64,000 nt of DNA from an uncultured Caulobacterales bacterium (lineage in GTDB: Bacteria; Pseudomonadota; Alphaproteobacteria; Caulobacterales; Caulobacteraceae): positions 1 through 64,000 of the forward strand of contig CAILTK010000067.1 in NCBI GenBank assembly GCA_903837135.1, read 5' to 3'. A model generated the notes under the pieces. That model was not told the DNA's origin, did no database searches, and saw only the letters and a list, made by a program, of their open reading frames with translations. Both the position numbers and the translations under genes were made by a program. Below are positions 20,320 through 30,544 of the stretch, piece by piece. The first letter of the stretch is position 1. Every line of letters begins with the position of its first letter.

Positions 20320-23004
20320 TCACCCCATCGCCTGCAGGCGGGCCAGGGCGGCTTCGAGCTTGGCCTTGCCGGCCTCGGCCTCGGCGAGCTTGGCGCGGTT
20401 CTCGGCCACCACCTCTTCGGGCGCCTTGGCCATGAAGGCCTCGTTGTCGAGCTTGCCGCGGGCGCGCTTGATGTCGGCGTCGAAGGCGGCGACGGCCTTG
20501 GCGAGGCGGGCGCGCTCGGCGGCGAGATCGATGAACTCGGCGATCGACAGGGCGCCGGTGGCCTCGCCGATGGCGAAGGGCGCGGAGCCCGGCGGCGCGG
20601 AGTCGGCCAGCCGGATCTCGCCGAGGCGCGCCAGGGCGGCCAGCCGCTCGCGCTGGTGGGCGAGCCGCGTGCGGGTGGCGTCGCCGGCCCCGACCAGGGC
20701 CAGCGGCGGACGCGCCGAGGGCGGCACGTTCATCTCCGCCCGGATCGAGCGGACTTCGGTGACCAGCTCGATCAGCCAGTCGATCTCCGCGGCGGCGGCG
20801 GCGTCGACATAGGCTTCGGCGTAGGCGGGCCAGGGCTGCTCCATCAACAAGCCCGGCCGGGCCTGACTGAATTCGGCCGAGGCCTCCCACAGCGCTTCGG
20901 TCATGAACGGGGCCACGGGGTGCAGCAGCATCATCGCCTGGTCGAGCGCCCAGGCCGCCGTCGCCCGCGTCTCGGCCTTGGCGGCCTCATCCGAGCCGTT
21001 GAGCACCGGCTTGGCCAACTCCAGGTACCAGTCGCAGAAGATGTGCCAGATGAAGCGGTAGAGGGCGGCGGCGGCGTCGTCGAAGGCGAAGGCCTCCAGC
21101 GCCGTGGTGACGGCGTCGCGCGTCTTCGCCACCTCGCCGCGGACCCAGCGGTTCACCGGGTCGCGCACCGCCAGGGGATCGAAATCCGTCGGCGCGACGC
21201 ACTCGTTCATCTGGCAGAAGCGGGCGGCGTTCCACAGCTTGGTGCCGAAGCTGCGATAGCCGTCGACCCTCTGCCGCGACAGCTTGATGGTGCGCGTGGG
21301 CCCCGACATGGCGGTCAGGGTGAAACGCAGGGCGTCCGCGCCGTATTCGTCGACCAGTTCCAGCGGGTCGATCACATTGCCCCGGGTCTTGCTCATCTTC
21401 TGGCCCTTCTCGTCGAGCACGAGGGCGTTGATGAACACCTGGCGGAACGGAACCTCGCCCTTGAAGTGCAGGCCCATCATCATCATCCGGGCGACCCAGA
21501 AGAAGATGATGTCGAACGAGGTGACCAGGGTGTCGGTGGGATAGAACCGGTGGAGGTCCGTGGTCTCCTTGGGCCAGCCGAGGGTCGAGAACGGCCAGAG
21601 CGCCGAGGAGAACCAGGTGTCGAGCACGTCCTCGTCCTGGCGCAGCGGCGTGTCCGCGCCATAGTGCGCCGCGGCGGCGGCCTTGGCCTCCCCTTCCGTC
21701 TCGGCGACGAAGATCTCTCCGTCCGGCCCGTACCAGGCCGGGATCCGATGACCCCACCACAGCTGGCGCGAGATGCACCAGGGCTGGATGTTCCGCATCC
21801 ACTCGAAATAGGTCTTCTCCCAGTGGCGCGGGGTGAAGACGGTCTGGTCGGTCTCGACCGCTTCGAGCGCCGGCCTGGCCAGGGTCTTGGCGTCGACGTA
21901 CCACTGGTCGGTGAGGAAGGGCTCGATCACCACGCCCGAGCGGTCGCCGAACGGCTGGGCGATCACCCGATCCTCGATCTCGCGCAGCAGGCCCAGGACC
22001 TCGATCTCCTCGACCACCTTCTTGCGCGCGACGTAGCGGTCGAGGCCGAGGTAGCGCTCGGGGATCGGCCCGGCCATGCGCGCCTGCTCGTCCATGATGG
22101 AGATCAGCGGCAGGCCGTGGCGCATGGCCACCTGGAAGTCGTTGAAGTCGTGCGCGCCGGTGATCTTCACCGCGCCCGAGCCCTTCTCGGGATCGGGATA
22201 GGGATCGGCGATGATCGGGATCAGCCGGTCGGCGATCGGCAGGCGCACCATCCGCCCGACCAGCGCCTTGTACCGCTCGTCGTCCGGGTGCACGGCCACC
22301 GCGCCGTCGCCGAGCATGGTCTCGGGCCGGGTGGTGGCGATGACGATCTCCGACACCCCGTCCACCGGCTCGCCCTCGAGCGGATAGGCGAAGTGCCACA
22401 TCTTGCCCTGCACCTCGCGGGTCTCGACCTCGAGGTCGGAGATGGCGGTCTGGAACTGCGGGTCCCAGTTCACCAGCCGCTTATCGCGGTAGATCAGCCC
22501 CTGCTGGTGCAGGGTGACGAACACCTTGCGCACCGCGTCCGACAGGCCCTCGTCGAGGGTGAAGCGCTCGCGCGACCAGTCGCACGAGGCGCCGAGCCGG
22601 CGTAGCTGGCGGGTAATGGTCCCGCCCGACTGGCCCTTCCAGTCCCACACCCGCGCCACGAAGGCCTCGCGGCCGAGCTCGCGGCGGCCCTGGTTGCCCT
22701 CGGCGGCCAGCTGGCGCTCGACCATCATCTGGGTGGCGATGCCGGCGTGGTCGGTGCCCGGCAGCCACAGCACCGCGTCGCCCCGCATGCGGCGAAAGCG
22801 CGCCAGCACGTCCTGAAGGGTCGAGTTCAGCGCGTGGCCGATGTGCAGAGAGCCGGTGACGTTCGGCGGCGGGATGACGATGCAATAGGGCTTGGCGTCC
22901 GGATCGCGGGCCAGGGCGCGCTCGGGCGAAAAGGCGCCCGACGCCTCCCACGCCTGATAGAGCCGCGGCTCGACGGTCTTGGGATCGAAGGTCTTCTCAA
23001 GCAT
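20320..23004 (-). CDS. valS: Valyl-tRNA synthetase
   Basis: PPPNVTGSLHIGHALNSTLQDVL HIGH motif; GQKMSKTRGNVIDP KMSKS motif; C-terminal coiled coil. Confidence 0.97.
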   Translation of the reverse strand: MLEKTFDPKTVEPRLYQAWEASGAFSPERALARDPDAKPYCIVIPPPNVTGSLHIGHALNSTLQDVLARFRRMRGDAVLWLPGTDHAGIATQMMVERQLAAEGNQGRRELGREAFVARVWDWKGQSGGTITRQLRRLGASCDWSRERFTLDEGLSDAVRKVFVTLHQQGLIYRDKRLVNWDPQFQTAISDLEVETREVQGKMWHFAYPLEGEPVDGVSEIVIATTRPETMLGDGAVAVHPDDERYKALVGRMVRLPIADRLIPIIADPYPDPEKGSGAVKITGAHDFNDFQVAMRHGLPLISIMDEQARMAGPIPERYLGLDRYVARKKVVEEIEVLGLLREIEDRVIAQPFGDRSGVVIEPFLTDQWYVDAKTLARPALEAVETDQTVFTPRHWEKTYFEWMRNIQPWCISRQLWWGHRIPAWYGPDGEIFVAETEGEAKAAAAAHYGADTPLRQDEDVLDTWFSSALWPFSTLGWPKETTDLHRFYPTDTLVTSFDIIFFWVARMMMMGLHFKGEVPFRQVFINALVLDEKGQKMSKTRGNVIDPLELVDEYGADALRFTLTAMSGPTRTIKLSRQRVDGYRSFGTKLWNAARFCQMNECVAPTDFDPLAVRDPVNRWVRGEVAKTRDAVTTALEAFAFDDAAAALYRFIWHIFCDWYLELAKPVLNGSDEAAKAETRATAAWALDQAMMLLHPVAPFMTEALWEASAEFSQARPGLLMEQPWPAYAEAYVDAAAAAEIDWLIELVTEVRSIRAEMNVPPSARPPLALVGAGDATRTRLAHQRERLAALARLGEIRLADSAPPGSAPFAIGEATGALSIAEFIDLAAERARLAKAVAAFDADIKRARGKLDNEAFMAKAPEEVVAENRAKLAEAEAGKAKLEAALARLQAMG

Positions 23005-23111
23005 CTGTAAATGACATGTGCGAATGGGCGACGCCGTGACCGGCGCCGCCTCCTGATCGGTGCGGATCGATGCGGGGCGGCAGGGCGGACGCGGGGCCCG
23101 CTATGAACGCC

Positions 23112-23729
23112 TCAGTATACTCGGCGGCGGGAGATGCGCTCGACCTCGTCGCGGACCGCCTGTTCGACCATCGCCGGCAGGTACTGGTCGAGCCAGTCCT
23201 TCAGGAGCGGGCGCAGCATCTCGCTGACCACATCCTCGAGCGTGCGGCCGTGAGCGGGCATGGCCACCGACTGGGCCAGGGCGCCGAAGTGGGAGGCCGC
23301 GACCGACGCGGCGCGGCCCGAGACCAGCCCGCCGCCCGCGGGCGGCAGATCCGGCGTCTCTTCGTCGAACGGCGGGTCGGCGTAGGAGGGCTCGAGCGGC
23401 GCCCTCTCGACCTCGGGCGCGGGCGTTTCGACCACGGGCGCGGCGGCCTTCTCGAACACGTCGATGTCGCCGTGCGTCTCGTGCAGGGCGGGCGCGGGCT
23501 CGTTGAGCTCCAGCACCTCCTCATCGTCGAAGGGTTCGTCGGGCTCAGGCGGCGGCGGCGGCGGCGCGGGCGGAGGCGCCGCGGCGGCCGGAGCCGGAGC
23601 TGGGGCCGGAGCCGCCGGAGGGGGGGCCGCCGCGGCCGGAGCCGCCGGCGCGTCGTCCTCGGAAATGATGCGGCGGATGGAGGCCAGGATCTCCTCCATC
23701 GTCGGTTCCTGGGCGGTGGGGTCGGACAT
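23112..23729 (-). CDS. popZ: Polar organizing protein PopZ (DUF2497)
   Basis: N-terminal EPTMEEILASIRRIISEDDAP, Pro/Glu-rich linker, C-terminal RTLEDVVSEMLRPLLKDWLDQYLPAMVEQAVRDEVERISR match the PopZ architecture. Confidence 0.92.
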   Translation of the reverse strand: MSDPTAQEPTMEEILASIRRIISEDDAPAAPAAAAPPPAAPAPAPAPAAAAPPPAPPPPPPEPDEPFDDEEVLELNEPAPALHETHGDIDVFEKAAAPVVETPAPEVERAPLEPSYADPPFDEETPDLPPAGGGLVSGRAASVAASHFGALAQSVAMPAHGRTLEDVVSEMLRPLLKDWLDQYLPAMVEQAVRDEVERISRRRVY

Positions 23730-23895
23730 GGCGAACCGTGGCTGAAGGACGAAACTTTCGGCACCCTAGCGACCGTAGCCGCGCTTCGCAATTTACCGAG
23801 GAGAAATAAGAATCTCTACGCTCCTCCCCCGCCCCCGGCTCACGCGTTTCCCACGTCTCCGCGGATGGATGAATCCGATAGCCGCCTTCGGACCC

Positions 23896-25440
23896 TCACC
23901 GCGGCTCGCCGGCCGTCGGCTGGTCGGTGGAGAGGGGCGGATGGGTCGGTTCGGCTCCGGTGGGCGGCAGCATGGTCGGGCTTCCCCCGCCGGCCGGGGG
24001 CTGAGCCGACGCGGGCGCGATCCTGACCTTGGGCATGCCGAGCCGGTCGAGCCGGTCGATCACCCCGTCCCAGGGCGTGCCGCCGGCGTGTTTGATCCGG
24101 TTGAACGACACCGCCGGATCGTAACGATCGACGCCGGCCACGAGATAGCGCGCCTCCAGCCGGCCCATGGCGCCGAGCAGCCCGGCCTGGCCGACGTAGG
24201 CGTCGTGGCGCGCCTGCACCAGCGCCAGTTCGGCGTCGCGCAGGTTCTGCTGGGAGATCAGCACGTCGAGGGTGGTGCGCAGGCCGACCCGGTATTCCTC
24301 CTGCTCGCCCTCGAAGGCGACCCGGGCGGCGCGCACCTGCTCCTCGTCGGAGATCACGTTGGCCCGCGAGGAGGCCATGGTGTTCCAGGCCTGCGACACC
24401 TGCTGCACCACCTGGCGGCGTACGCCCTCGATGGTGACGCGGTCGGCGTTGTTCTGGGCCAGGGCGGCGCGGATGTTGGAGCTGTTGAGGCCGCCGGTGA
24501 AGATCGGCTGGGTGATCACCGCCTCGGCCGTCACCGTCCGGCTGTAGTCGTTGGGATCGAAGGGCGCCACCGTGCCCGAATAGCCGATGGTCACCTGCAG
24601 CGACACGGTGGGGTGGTTGGCGGCCTTGGCTTCGGCCACGCGCGCGCGGCTGGCCTGCTCGGTCCGCCGCGCCTGCAGCAGCAGCGGGCTCTCGGCCTCG
24701 GCGGTGTCGAACGCCTGGTCGACCGTGGGCGGCACGCCCGGCACGGGCGGCTCTGGCGCCAGTTCGCCGGGGTTCTGGCCGACCACGGCGGTATAGTTGG
24801 CCCGGCTGATCTGCAGCTGCGCCTGGGCGGTCGACAGCAGCGCCCGCGCGGCCGCCAGCTGGGCCTGCGCCTGGGCCACGTCGGTGCGGGTGATCTGGCC
24901 GACGTCGAACTTGGCGCGGGTCAGTTCGAGCTGACCCGCCAGCACGGAGACGTTGTTCTGGCGGATGGCGACGATCTGCTGGTCGCGCCGGACGTCGGCG
25001 TAGGCCTGCACCACCTGCTGCAGGATGGTGGCCTCGGTCTGACGCAGCCCCTCGCGGCCGGCCATGATCGAGGCCTCCGCCGCCTGTTCGGCCGCCGCGG
25101 TCCGGCCGCCGTTGAAAAGGGGCTGGGTGATGGTCAGCCCGGCCGTCCCCTGGTTGTAGCGTTCGGTCTGCGGCAGGGGCTTCGGCAGGTCGGTGGCGGC
25201 CTCGGCGTAGGTGGCGTTGATGTTGGCGGAGACGGTCGGACGCAGGCCGGAGCGAGCCTGGACGTAGGTTTCGTCGGTGACCTTCTGCAGGTCGCGCTGC
25301 GCCTGCAGGGTCGGGTTGGAGCGGTAGGCCATGGCGATGGCGTCGGCCAGGGTCTCCGCGCCGGCCACGCCCGCGAGGCTGGCGAAGAGCGCCGCCGCGG
25401 CGACGCCGGCCGCCAAAGCGGATCGCTGGCGAATACTCAT
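23896..25440 (-). CDS. TolC family outer membrane protein
   Basis: Signal peptide; AETLADAIAMAYRSNPTLQAQRDLQKVTDE...; VGLRTTLDVLISQQNLRDAELALVQARHD. Confidence 0.92.
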   Translation of the reverse strand: MSIRQRSALAAGVAAAALFASLAGVAGAETLADAIAMAYRSNPTLQAQRDLQKVTDETYVQARSGLRPTVSANINATYAEAATDLPKPLPQTERYNQGTAGLTITQPLFNGGRTAAAEQAAEASIMAGREGLRQTEATILQQVVQAYADVRRDQQIVAIRQNNVSVLAGQLELTRAKFDVGQITRTDVAQAQAQLAAARALLSTAQAQLQISRANYTAVVGQNPGELAPEPPVPGVPPTVDQAFDTAEAESPLLLQARRTEQASRARVAEAKAANHPTVSLQVTIGYSGTVAPFDPNDYSRTVTAEAVITQPIFTGGLNSSNIRAALAQNNADRVTIEGVRRQVVQQVSQAWNTMASSRANVISDEEQVRAARVAFEGEQEEYRVGLRTTLDVLISQQNLRDAELALVQARHDAYVGQAGLLGAMGRLEARYLVAGVDRYDPAVSFNRIKHAGGTPWDGVIDRLDRLGMPKVRIAPASAQPPAGGGSPTMLPPTGAEPTHPPLSTDQPTAGEPR

Positions 25441-25559
25441 CGAATCCGTCCCCGAAATCATCCCGGGCCAGTTGTCTTAGGCCCCTAAACTGGATCCCGA
25501 GTATCCGCGGGCGATCAGGTCCGCCAGTTAAGCTTTCGTCACGTGCGACCTGGGGGCGG

Positions 25560-26198
25560 TCAGAACTGGAAGGCGGGCGCGGGCTCGAACCCCGGCAGCA
25601 TCGGCGGCGTGGCGTCGAACAGGGTGCGCGCGGAGACCACGCCCTCGGGACTGCGGGTATAGAGCCGGGCGCGCCCGACCGGACCCTGGCGCTCGATCAC
25701 CCCGAGCCGGCCGCCGAGGTTCAGCATGGCGGTCCAGGCTTCGGGCGCGTGGTGCACCGCCCCCTCGACCACGATCACGTCATAGGGGCCGTTCTCGTCC
25801 AGGGCGGCGAGATCGCCGGTCACGGTGGGGACGCCGTCCTCGGCCAGGTGGGCCGTGAGCTCGCCCGCGTCGAGCCCCGGCGGCAGGCGCAGGGCGGTTT
25901 TCAGGCCCATTAACGACAGCACGGCCGCCGCGTACGGGGCCGCGATGGCCAGCGCCCGTTCGCCCGGCTGCGCCCGCAGCCCCTGCAGCAGCTTGGAGAC
26001 GTCGCGCGGCTCCATGAGGAAATAGCCCGGCGCATATTCCACCGCCGCCTCGGCGTAGGCCAGGTGCAGCTTGGTCGGCGGACACAAACGCTCGCGCCGC
26101 ACCGCGCGCATGGCGTCCTGCACGCCCAGATCGGTGACGTCGTTGGTGCGGACCTGGTTTTCGACCATGTTCTCGCGCGCGGCGGCGAAATCGAGCAT
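25560..26198 (-). CDS. Protein-L-isoaspartate O-methyltransferase-like protein
   Basis: MLDFAAARENMVENQVRTNDVTDLGVQDAMRAVRRERLCPP typical of the alphaproteobacterial PCMT-like family next to tolC. Confidence 0.88.
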   Translation of the reverse strand: MLDFAAARENMVENQVRTNDVTDLGVQDAMRAVRRERLCPPTKLHLAYAEAAVEYAPGYFLMEPRDVSKLLQGLRAQPGERALAIAAPYAAAVLSLMGLKTALRLPPGLDAGELTAHLAEDGVPTVTGDLAALDENGPYDVIVVEGAVHHAPEAWTAMLNLGGRLGVIERQGPVGRARLYTRSPEGVVSARTLFDATPPMLPGFEPAPAFQF

Positions 26199-26371
26199 CG
26201 TTCCAGCCTCAAAAACTACACGCCCGGGGGCGTCACGGATGCGGCGTCGACCCGCGGAACGGCCTGCGAGGCGCAGGGCCCGCCGCCATCGGCCTATCTT
26301 CACATCGGGCAGTCCTTACACAGGATTTGTCGCGGGCAAAAGCCGGCGCCCGGGTTTGGCGCCAACGCCGA

Positions 26372-28345
26372 CTATTTCGCCATGGCGGACCGCAGCTGCC
26401 CTTCGATGGCGGCGGCGATCGCCGCGTGGGCGTCGACCAGCCGGGCGCCGGACACCTGGACGCCCAGCGCCGAGAAGGTGGCGTGGGTGTAGTCGTAACC
26501 GGTGTGATAGTGGACGCCGCGCTGGAGCGGAGCGACCCGGAGTACGAGGGTCGCGTCGTGAAACCCCGGCACGACGCTCATGTCGAGCGACGGCGCGCCG
26601 GCGCAGCCCCGTCCCGCCTGGGTCAGGATCACCCGGTCGATCGACCCCTTGACGATGCTGACCCGGACCGCCGGCTCGACCGCGCACGCCCCGCCGGTCG
26701 CGGCGATGTCGTACACGCCGGGGGCGCCGCCGACGCCTGGCCACCACGACATCCCCACCACATAGCCGTACCAGTCGGCGAACGGGGCGATGTCGGTGCG
26801 AAAGACCTGGCTGTCGCGCGCCGACATGACGATGTCCGCCACGTCGACCAAACGGCCGCCGGTGTAGGTCGGCGCACCGGTCGACCGGATCCAGTCGTTG
26901 AAAGCCTGCGCCGCGCCGCCCACGGCGAAGCCCGCCGCGGGCGTCTGGTTCGCGGTCGTGGCGCCGCCGTCCGTCGTGGTGGTCTCCGGGCCGACCGTGG
27001 TGGCGATCACCTTGCGGCCGCCCTGCTGCAGAAGCTTCACCGCCCGGATCCACGCATCCTCGACGGTCGCGGCGGAGGCGCCGCCGCCGCCGAGGTCGTT
27101 CAGACCCAGCTGGAGCACCACGAAGGACGGCCCCTCGCCGACCAGGGACAGCAGCAGTTGCGACGAGGTCAGCAGATCGGCGAGCCGCTTGCCGGGCTGC
27201 GCGTCCGTCACGTGGGCGATCCCCAGCGCCTTCGCCGCCCGCTCCCACGGACCGACGAATCCGTCGGCGTCGCCGATATCGACGTAGGCCTTGACCTCCG
27301 GATTATAGGTCCGGGTGTCGTCCGTGCCGACCGCATTGCTGTCGCCGACGATGACGAGGCTCTGATGGCCGGCGGCCGGGGCGCGGGTCGAACAGATCAT
27401 GTTGGCGGGCCCGTAGGCGCCCGCGGTGAACGGGTCGCGCCAGAACGGCTTCGCCTGCAGCGACGGATCATCCGGGCCGCCCAGCAGGCTGCGCAAGGCC
27501 CCGAACAGGGCGTTGTCCTCGCCGAGGTCCTCGCGCGCCACATGGCCGGCGAAGACGTAGGCGCCGCGCGGCCAGTAGACGGTGGTGTCCGCCTCGAGGG
27601 CGGTTCCCGGCGTGGCGGCCACCTCGACCCAGTCGGACCATACCGTCTTGCCGGGCGGGATGTTCGCCACGGTCTGGCCGTCGAATCGGACGGGCAGCGG
27701 CGGCCGCAACGTGTCGCCGAAGACGGCGCGGACGCCGGCGGTCACGCTGATCGCGCCGCCGGCGTCGAACAACTCCCCCGCGTTCGCGCCATAGCTCGCC
27801 GGCCGCGAGGCGATCGTCACCGGACTGTTGTTCAGCGTCGCGATCAGCGGCCGGCTCAGCCATACCGAGCCGGCGGTCACGGTTTCGATGGTGTCGCCCG
27901 GCGGGACGCCCACGCCGCTGACGGCGTCGCCGGGCATGACCGACGCCACGCTGGCGACCTTCAACAGGCTATCGCCGCGCGCGCCGACGGCCGTCGTGCG
28001 CAGGCTGTGGCCCGACCCCTGATACCAGTTGGTGTAGGCGAACTTGCAGCGATAGTAGACGCCCTCCCCGGCTGCGCCGATCCGGCCGACCGGCGTCTTC
28101 TTGCGGCTCGCCGCCATATAGGGGCCCGGCCGGACCAGGCCGTTGGGGGGTGTGGGGTTGGGCGTGTAGAGGGCGAGGAGCCCGTTCTCGGTCATCATCC
28201 GACCGCCCGCGATCAGGTCTACCGACGGCGCGGCCCCGGCGTCGCGTGCCTCAGCCGCGGCGCGCGGACCCGCGGGCTGAGCGAGCGCGGCGCCGCTTGC
28301 GGCGAGCAGGACGGCGGCTGCCGCAAGAGGATTCGCTACCCGCAT
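26372..28345 (-). CDS. Secreted SGNH/GDSL-type hydrolase-like protein, 657 aa
   Basis: Signal peptide; block I VIVGDSNAVG, FVVLQLGLNDLGGGG, C-terminal VQVSGARLVDAHAAIAAAIEGQ; N-terminal half has a VMPGDAVSGVGVPPGDTIETVTAGSVWLSRP beta-rich segment. Confidence 0.7.
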   Translation of the reverse strand: MRVANPLAAAAVLLAASGAALAQPAGPRAAAEARDAGAAPSVDLIAGGRMMTENGLLALYTPNPTPPNGLVRPGPYMAASRKKTPVGRIGAAGEGVYYRCKFAYTNWYQGSGHSLRTTAVGARGDSLLKVASVASVMPGDAVSGVGVPPGDTIETVTAGSVWLSRPLIATLNNSPVTIASRPASYGANAGELFDAGGAISVTAGVRAVFGDTLRPPLPVRFDGQTVANIPPGKTVWSDWVEVAATPGTALEADTTVYWPRGAYVFAGHVAREDLGEDNALFGALRSLLGGPDDPSLQAKPFWRDPFTAGAYGPANMICSTRAPAAGHQSLVIVGDSNAVGTDDTRTYNPEVKAYVDIGDADGFVGPWERAAKALGIAHVTDAQPGKRLADLLTSSQLLLSLVGEGPSFVVLQLGLNDLGGGGASAATVEDAWIRAVKLLQQGGRKVIATTVGPETTTTDGGATTANQTPAAGFAVGGAAQAFNDWIRSTGAPTYTGGRLVDVADIVMSARDSQVFRTDIAPFADWYGYVVGMSWWPGVGGAPGVYDIAATGGACAVEPAVRVSIVKGSIDRVILTQAGRGCAGAPSLDMSVVPGFHDATLVLRVAPLQRGVHYHTGYDYTHATFSALGVQVSGARLVDAHAAIAAAIEGQLRSAMAK

Positions 28346-28478
28346 GGGGCTCCGCCGAACAAGAAGACCGTGCGACGCCGTGAGTAAACAAGCTCAGCCG
28401 TCAGGCGCAAGCAGCCTTCAGGCCGACCCGTCGATTTGGAAGATCAGGCCAGCTCCGGGGAGCATGCGGCGCCGCGCC

Positions 28479-29201
28479 TCACCCCGCGCGGTGGAGGCGT
28501 GCGACACCCAGGGACCGCCGGCGCACCACATAACCTCCGGCGCCCGCGATCAGCACCGCCAGCAGCCCGCTCGCCCACGGCGAGATCGGCACGGCGGGGG
28601 GAGGAGCGCAGCCGGTCGCGCCGGCGCCGGCGGCGCAGCCGGGGCCCGTCAACGCGAGGCTGAAGGTATTGGCGACGCCGCCGTTATCCGCGATCAACGC
28701 GGTATAGCTCGTACCGGCCGTAAGGTTCAGCGAAGCCGGGCCGACGAAACTGGCCGTCGCGACGCCCGCCACGGGGTTACCCGAATAGTCTCCCACAAAG
28801 AAGTTACCTATCGGGGTCGCCGGAGCCACACCCGGCGTGGCTACGGAGGAACTGGGCGCGAAGGTCCCGGTCAGGAACCAGGTCGTATTCTGTACGACCG
28901 TGGTGCTCGATGTCGCCGTATAGACGCCCGTGGTGTCGACGGTAAACGGAACCACCGAGTAGGGGAAATGTATACCGCCCAGCGGATAGGTGAAGGGGGG
29001 CGGCGTCGTCTGGTAGAGATTCGTCACCGGATAGGGGGCGACGTACGGCGTACCGGGAATATTCGGCGTGTAGGAGTCCGCGCCGGTCTGCACCCCGGCG
29101 ATCGTCGTCGTTCCGGCAAACGCTGGGCCAGACGCCGGAAAAATAATCATTGCCGCCAGGACAAGAAAAGGCAGCGCCTGTCGGCTCGATCGACCTGTCA
29201 T
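28479..29201 (-). CDS. Secreted protein with possible IPTL-CTERM-like C-terminal sorting signal
   Basis: N-terminal signal peptide; C-terminus VPISPWASGLLAVLIAGAGGYVVRRRS resembles motif + TM helix + Arg cluster of the IPTL-CTERM class. Confidence 0.55.
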   Translation of the reverse strand: MTGRSSRQALPFLVLAAMIIFPASGPAFAGTTTIAGVQTGADSYTPNIPGTPYVAPYPVTNLYQTTPPPFTYPLGGIHFPYSVVPFTVDTTGVYTATSSTTVVQNTTWFLTGTFAPSSSVATPGVAPATPIGNFFVGDYSGNPVAGVATASFVGPASLNLTAGTSYTALIADNGGVANTFSLALTGPGCAAGAGATGCAPPPAVPISPWASGLLAVLIAGAGGYVVRRRSLGVARLHRAG

Positions 29202-29444
29202 CCGTCACCTGCATTATATCAGGCACAGAACTTGGCTGTACCGCCCAAATATCAAGTTCCGGATTCTAAACGGCCGTTCAGACAGCCGCCGCACCATGTC
29301 TGGCGAGCCCAGCGTAGTCTTCTTTCAAATAATTAGATAGGCGCCATGTAGGTCCGGCGATCCGCTTTCGTCCCGGCGGCGGAACGACTTCGACCGACTG
29401 TCTTCGGCCAGCCGGGCCGAAGGTGCTCATGCATGGCGAAAAAG

Positions 29445-29518
29445 TGGAGGCCTGACCGAGAATCGAACTCGGGTGCAAGGATTTGCAGTCCTCTGCGTAA
29501 CCACTCCGCCATCAGGCC
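29445..29518 (-). tRNA. tRNA-Cys (GCA)
   Basis: Reverse strand GGCCTGATGGCGGAGTGGTTACGCAGAGGACTGCAAATCCTTGCACCCGAGTTCGATTCTCGGTCAGGCCTCCA; anticodon GCA; encoded CCA; 7-bp acceptor stem. Confidence 0.95.
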
Positions 29519-29589
29519 GCCGGAGAGCCGCGAGGGCTAACAGAAGCGTCCCGGCGCCGCAAGCGCGGAGCCCGCAAACAGGTCGGGGA

Positions 29590-30360
29590 TCAGGCCGCGG
29601 CCCGGCCGGCGCCGGGGCGGACCGTGGCGTGGGTGAACCCCGCCTCGCCGGCCATGGCGAAGAGATCTTCGGCGGCGAGGTTGGCGGCGATCAGGGCCGG
29701 GGCGGAGCGCTGGGCCAGGCGGCCCGCCTGCAGCAGCCACAGCGCGCTGTCTGTCATCGACAGGGCCGCGCCGGCGGGCTGCATCAGGAGGCCCGCGATG
29801 CCCGCCGTCCGCGCCAGCTTCATCGGCGCGCCATTCACCCGGGTCTCGGCGAACACCGCCCGGCCGAACGGCCGCAACAGGGCGGTGATCTCGGCCAGCC
29901 GTCCCGCCGGCGCGCCGTCGGGCACGTCGGTGAGCGCCCAGATCACCGAGCGCCGCACCGCCTCGCGCGACGGGCCCGGCCGCTCCATCAGCTTGCCTCG
30001 GGCCCTCTGGTTGGAGGCGGACAGAAAGGAGATGGAGACGATCAGCGACGGCGGATCGCCGCCGTGGTCGGCCCGCGCCTCGAGCCTCAGCAGGGCGCGG
30101 TCCAGGGTGGCCAGATCGACCCGCTCCATGTCGCTGGCCAGCAGCCCCATCCGCTCGGCGGCGGCGAGCGGCTCTCCGTCCGCGGCGTCGGTCAGCAGAG
30201 GGTCGATCCGGTAGCCGGCCACCGCCGAACGGACCAGATCGACCACCGGCTCGACCGCGAAGGCGATGTCGAGCTTTCGGCCGTCGAAACGGGTGATGGT
30301 CTCCGTCTGGGAGAAGACCGCGTCGCCGGGCGGCGGCTGTTCCTCGGCGACCGGTATCAT
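29590..30360 (-). CDS. Hypothetical protein, possibly degenerate EAL-like
   Basis: Start MIPVAEEQPPP; IAFAVEPVVDLVRSAVAGYRIDPLL and RLAEITALLRPFGRAVFAETRVNG suggest an EAL-like fold without the EAL catalytic motif (inference). Confidence 0.6.
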   Translation of the reverse strand: MIPVAEEQPPPGDAVFSQTETITRFDGRKLDIAFAVEPVVDLVRSAVAGYRIDPLLTDAADGEPLAAAERMGLLASDMERVDLATLDRALLRLEARADHGGDPPSLIVSISFLSASNQRARGKLMERPGPSREAVRRSVIWALTDVPDGAPAGRLAEITALLRPFGRAVFAETRVNGAPMKLARTAGIAGLLMQPAGAALSMTDSALWLLQAGRLAQRSAPALIAANLAAEDLFAMAGEAGFTHATVRPGAGRAAA

Positions 30361-30544
30361 GCACACCTTCGGGAGACCCTGGCCGGAAGTGTCGCCCGAG
30401 ACCCTGGCGATCCGGTTAAGATTCCCGGACCGGCGCGCGGGTTCGGGCGGAAGAGATACCGCGAGCCCACGCAAGGCGGCGTTCGGACCTGGGCCTGACA
30501 GGATCGGCGCGGAGACCGCAGCGTCGGTCCTGCGAACCAGGACC

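Noticed and set aside
20656-22605. 649-aa plus-strand ORF antisense to valS
   Set aside because: Shadow ORF; valS on the opposite strand is unambiguous.
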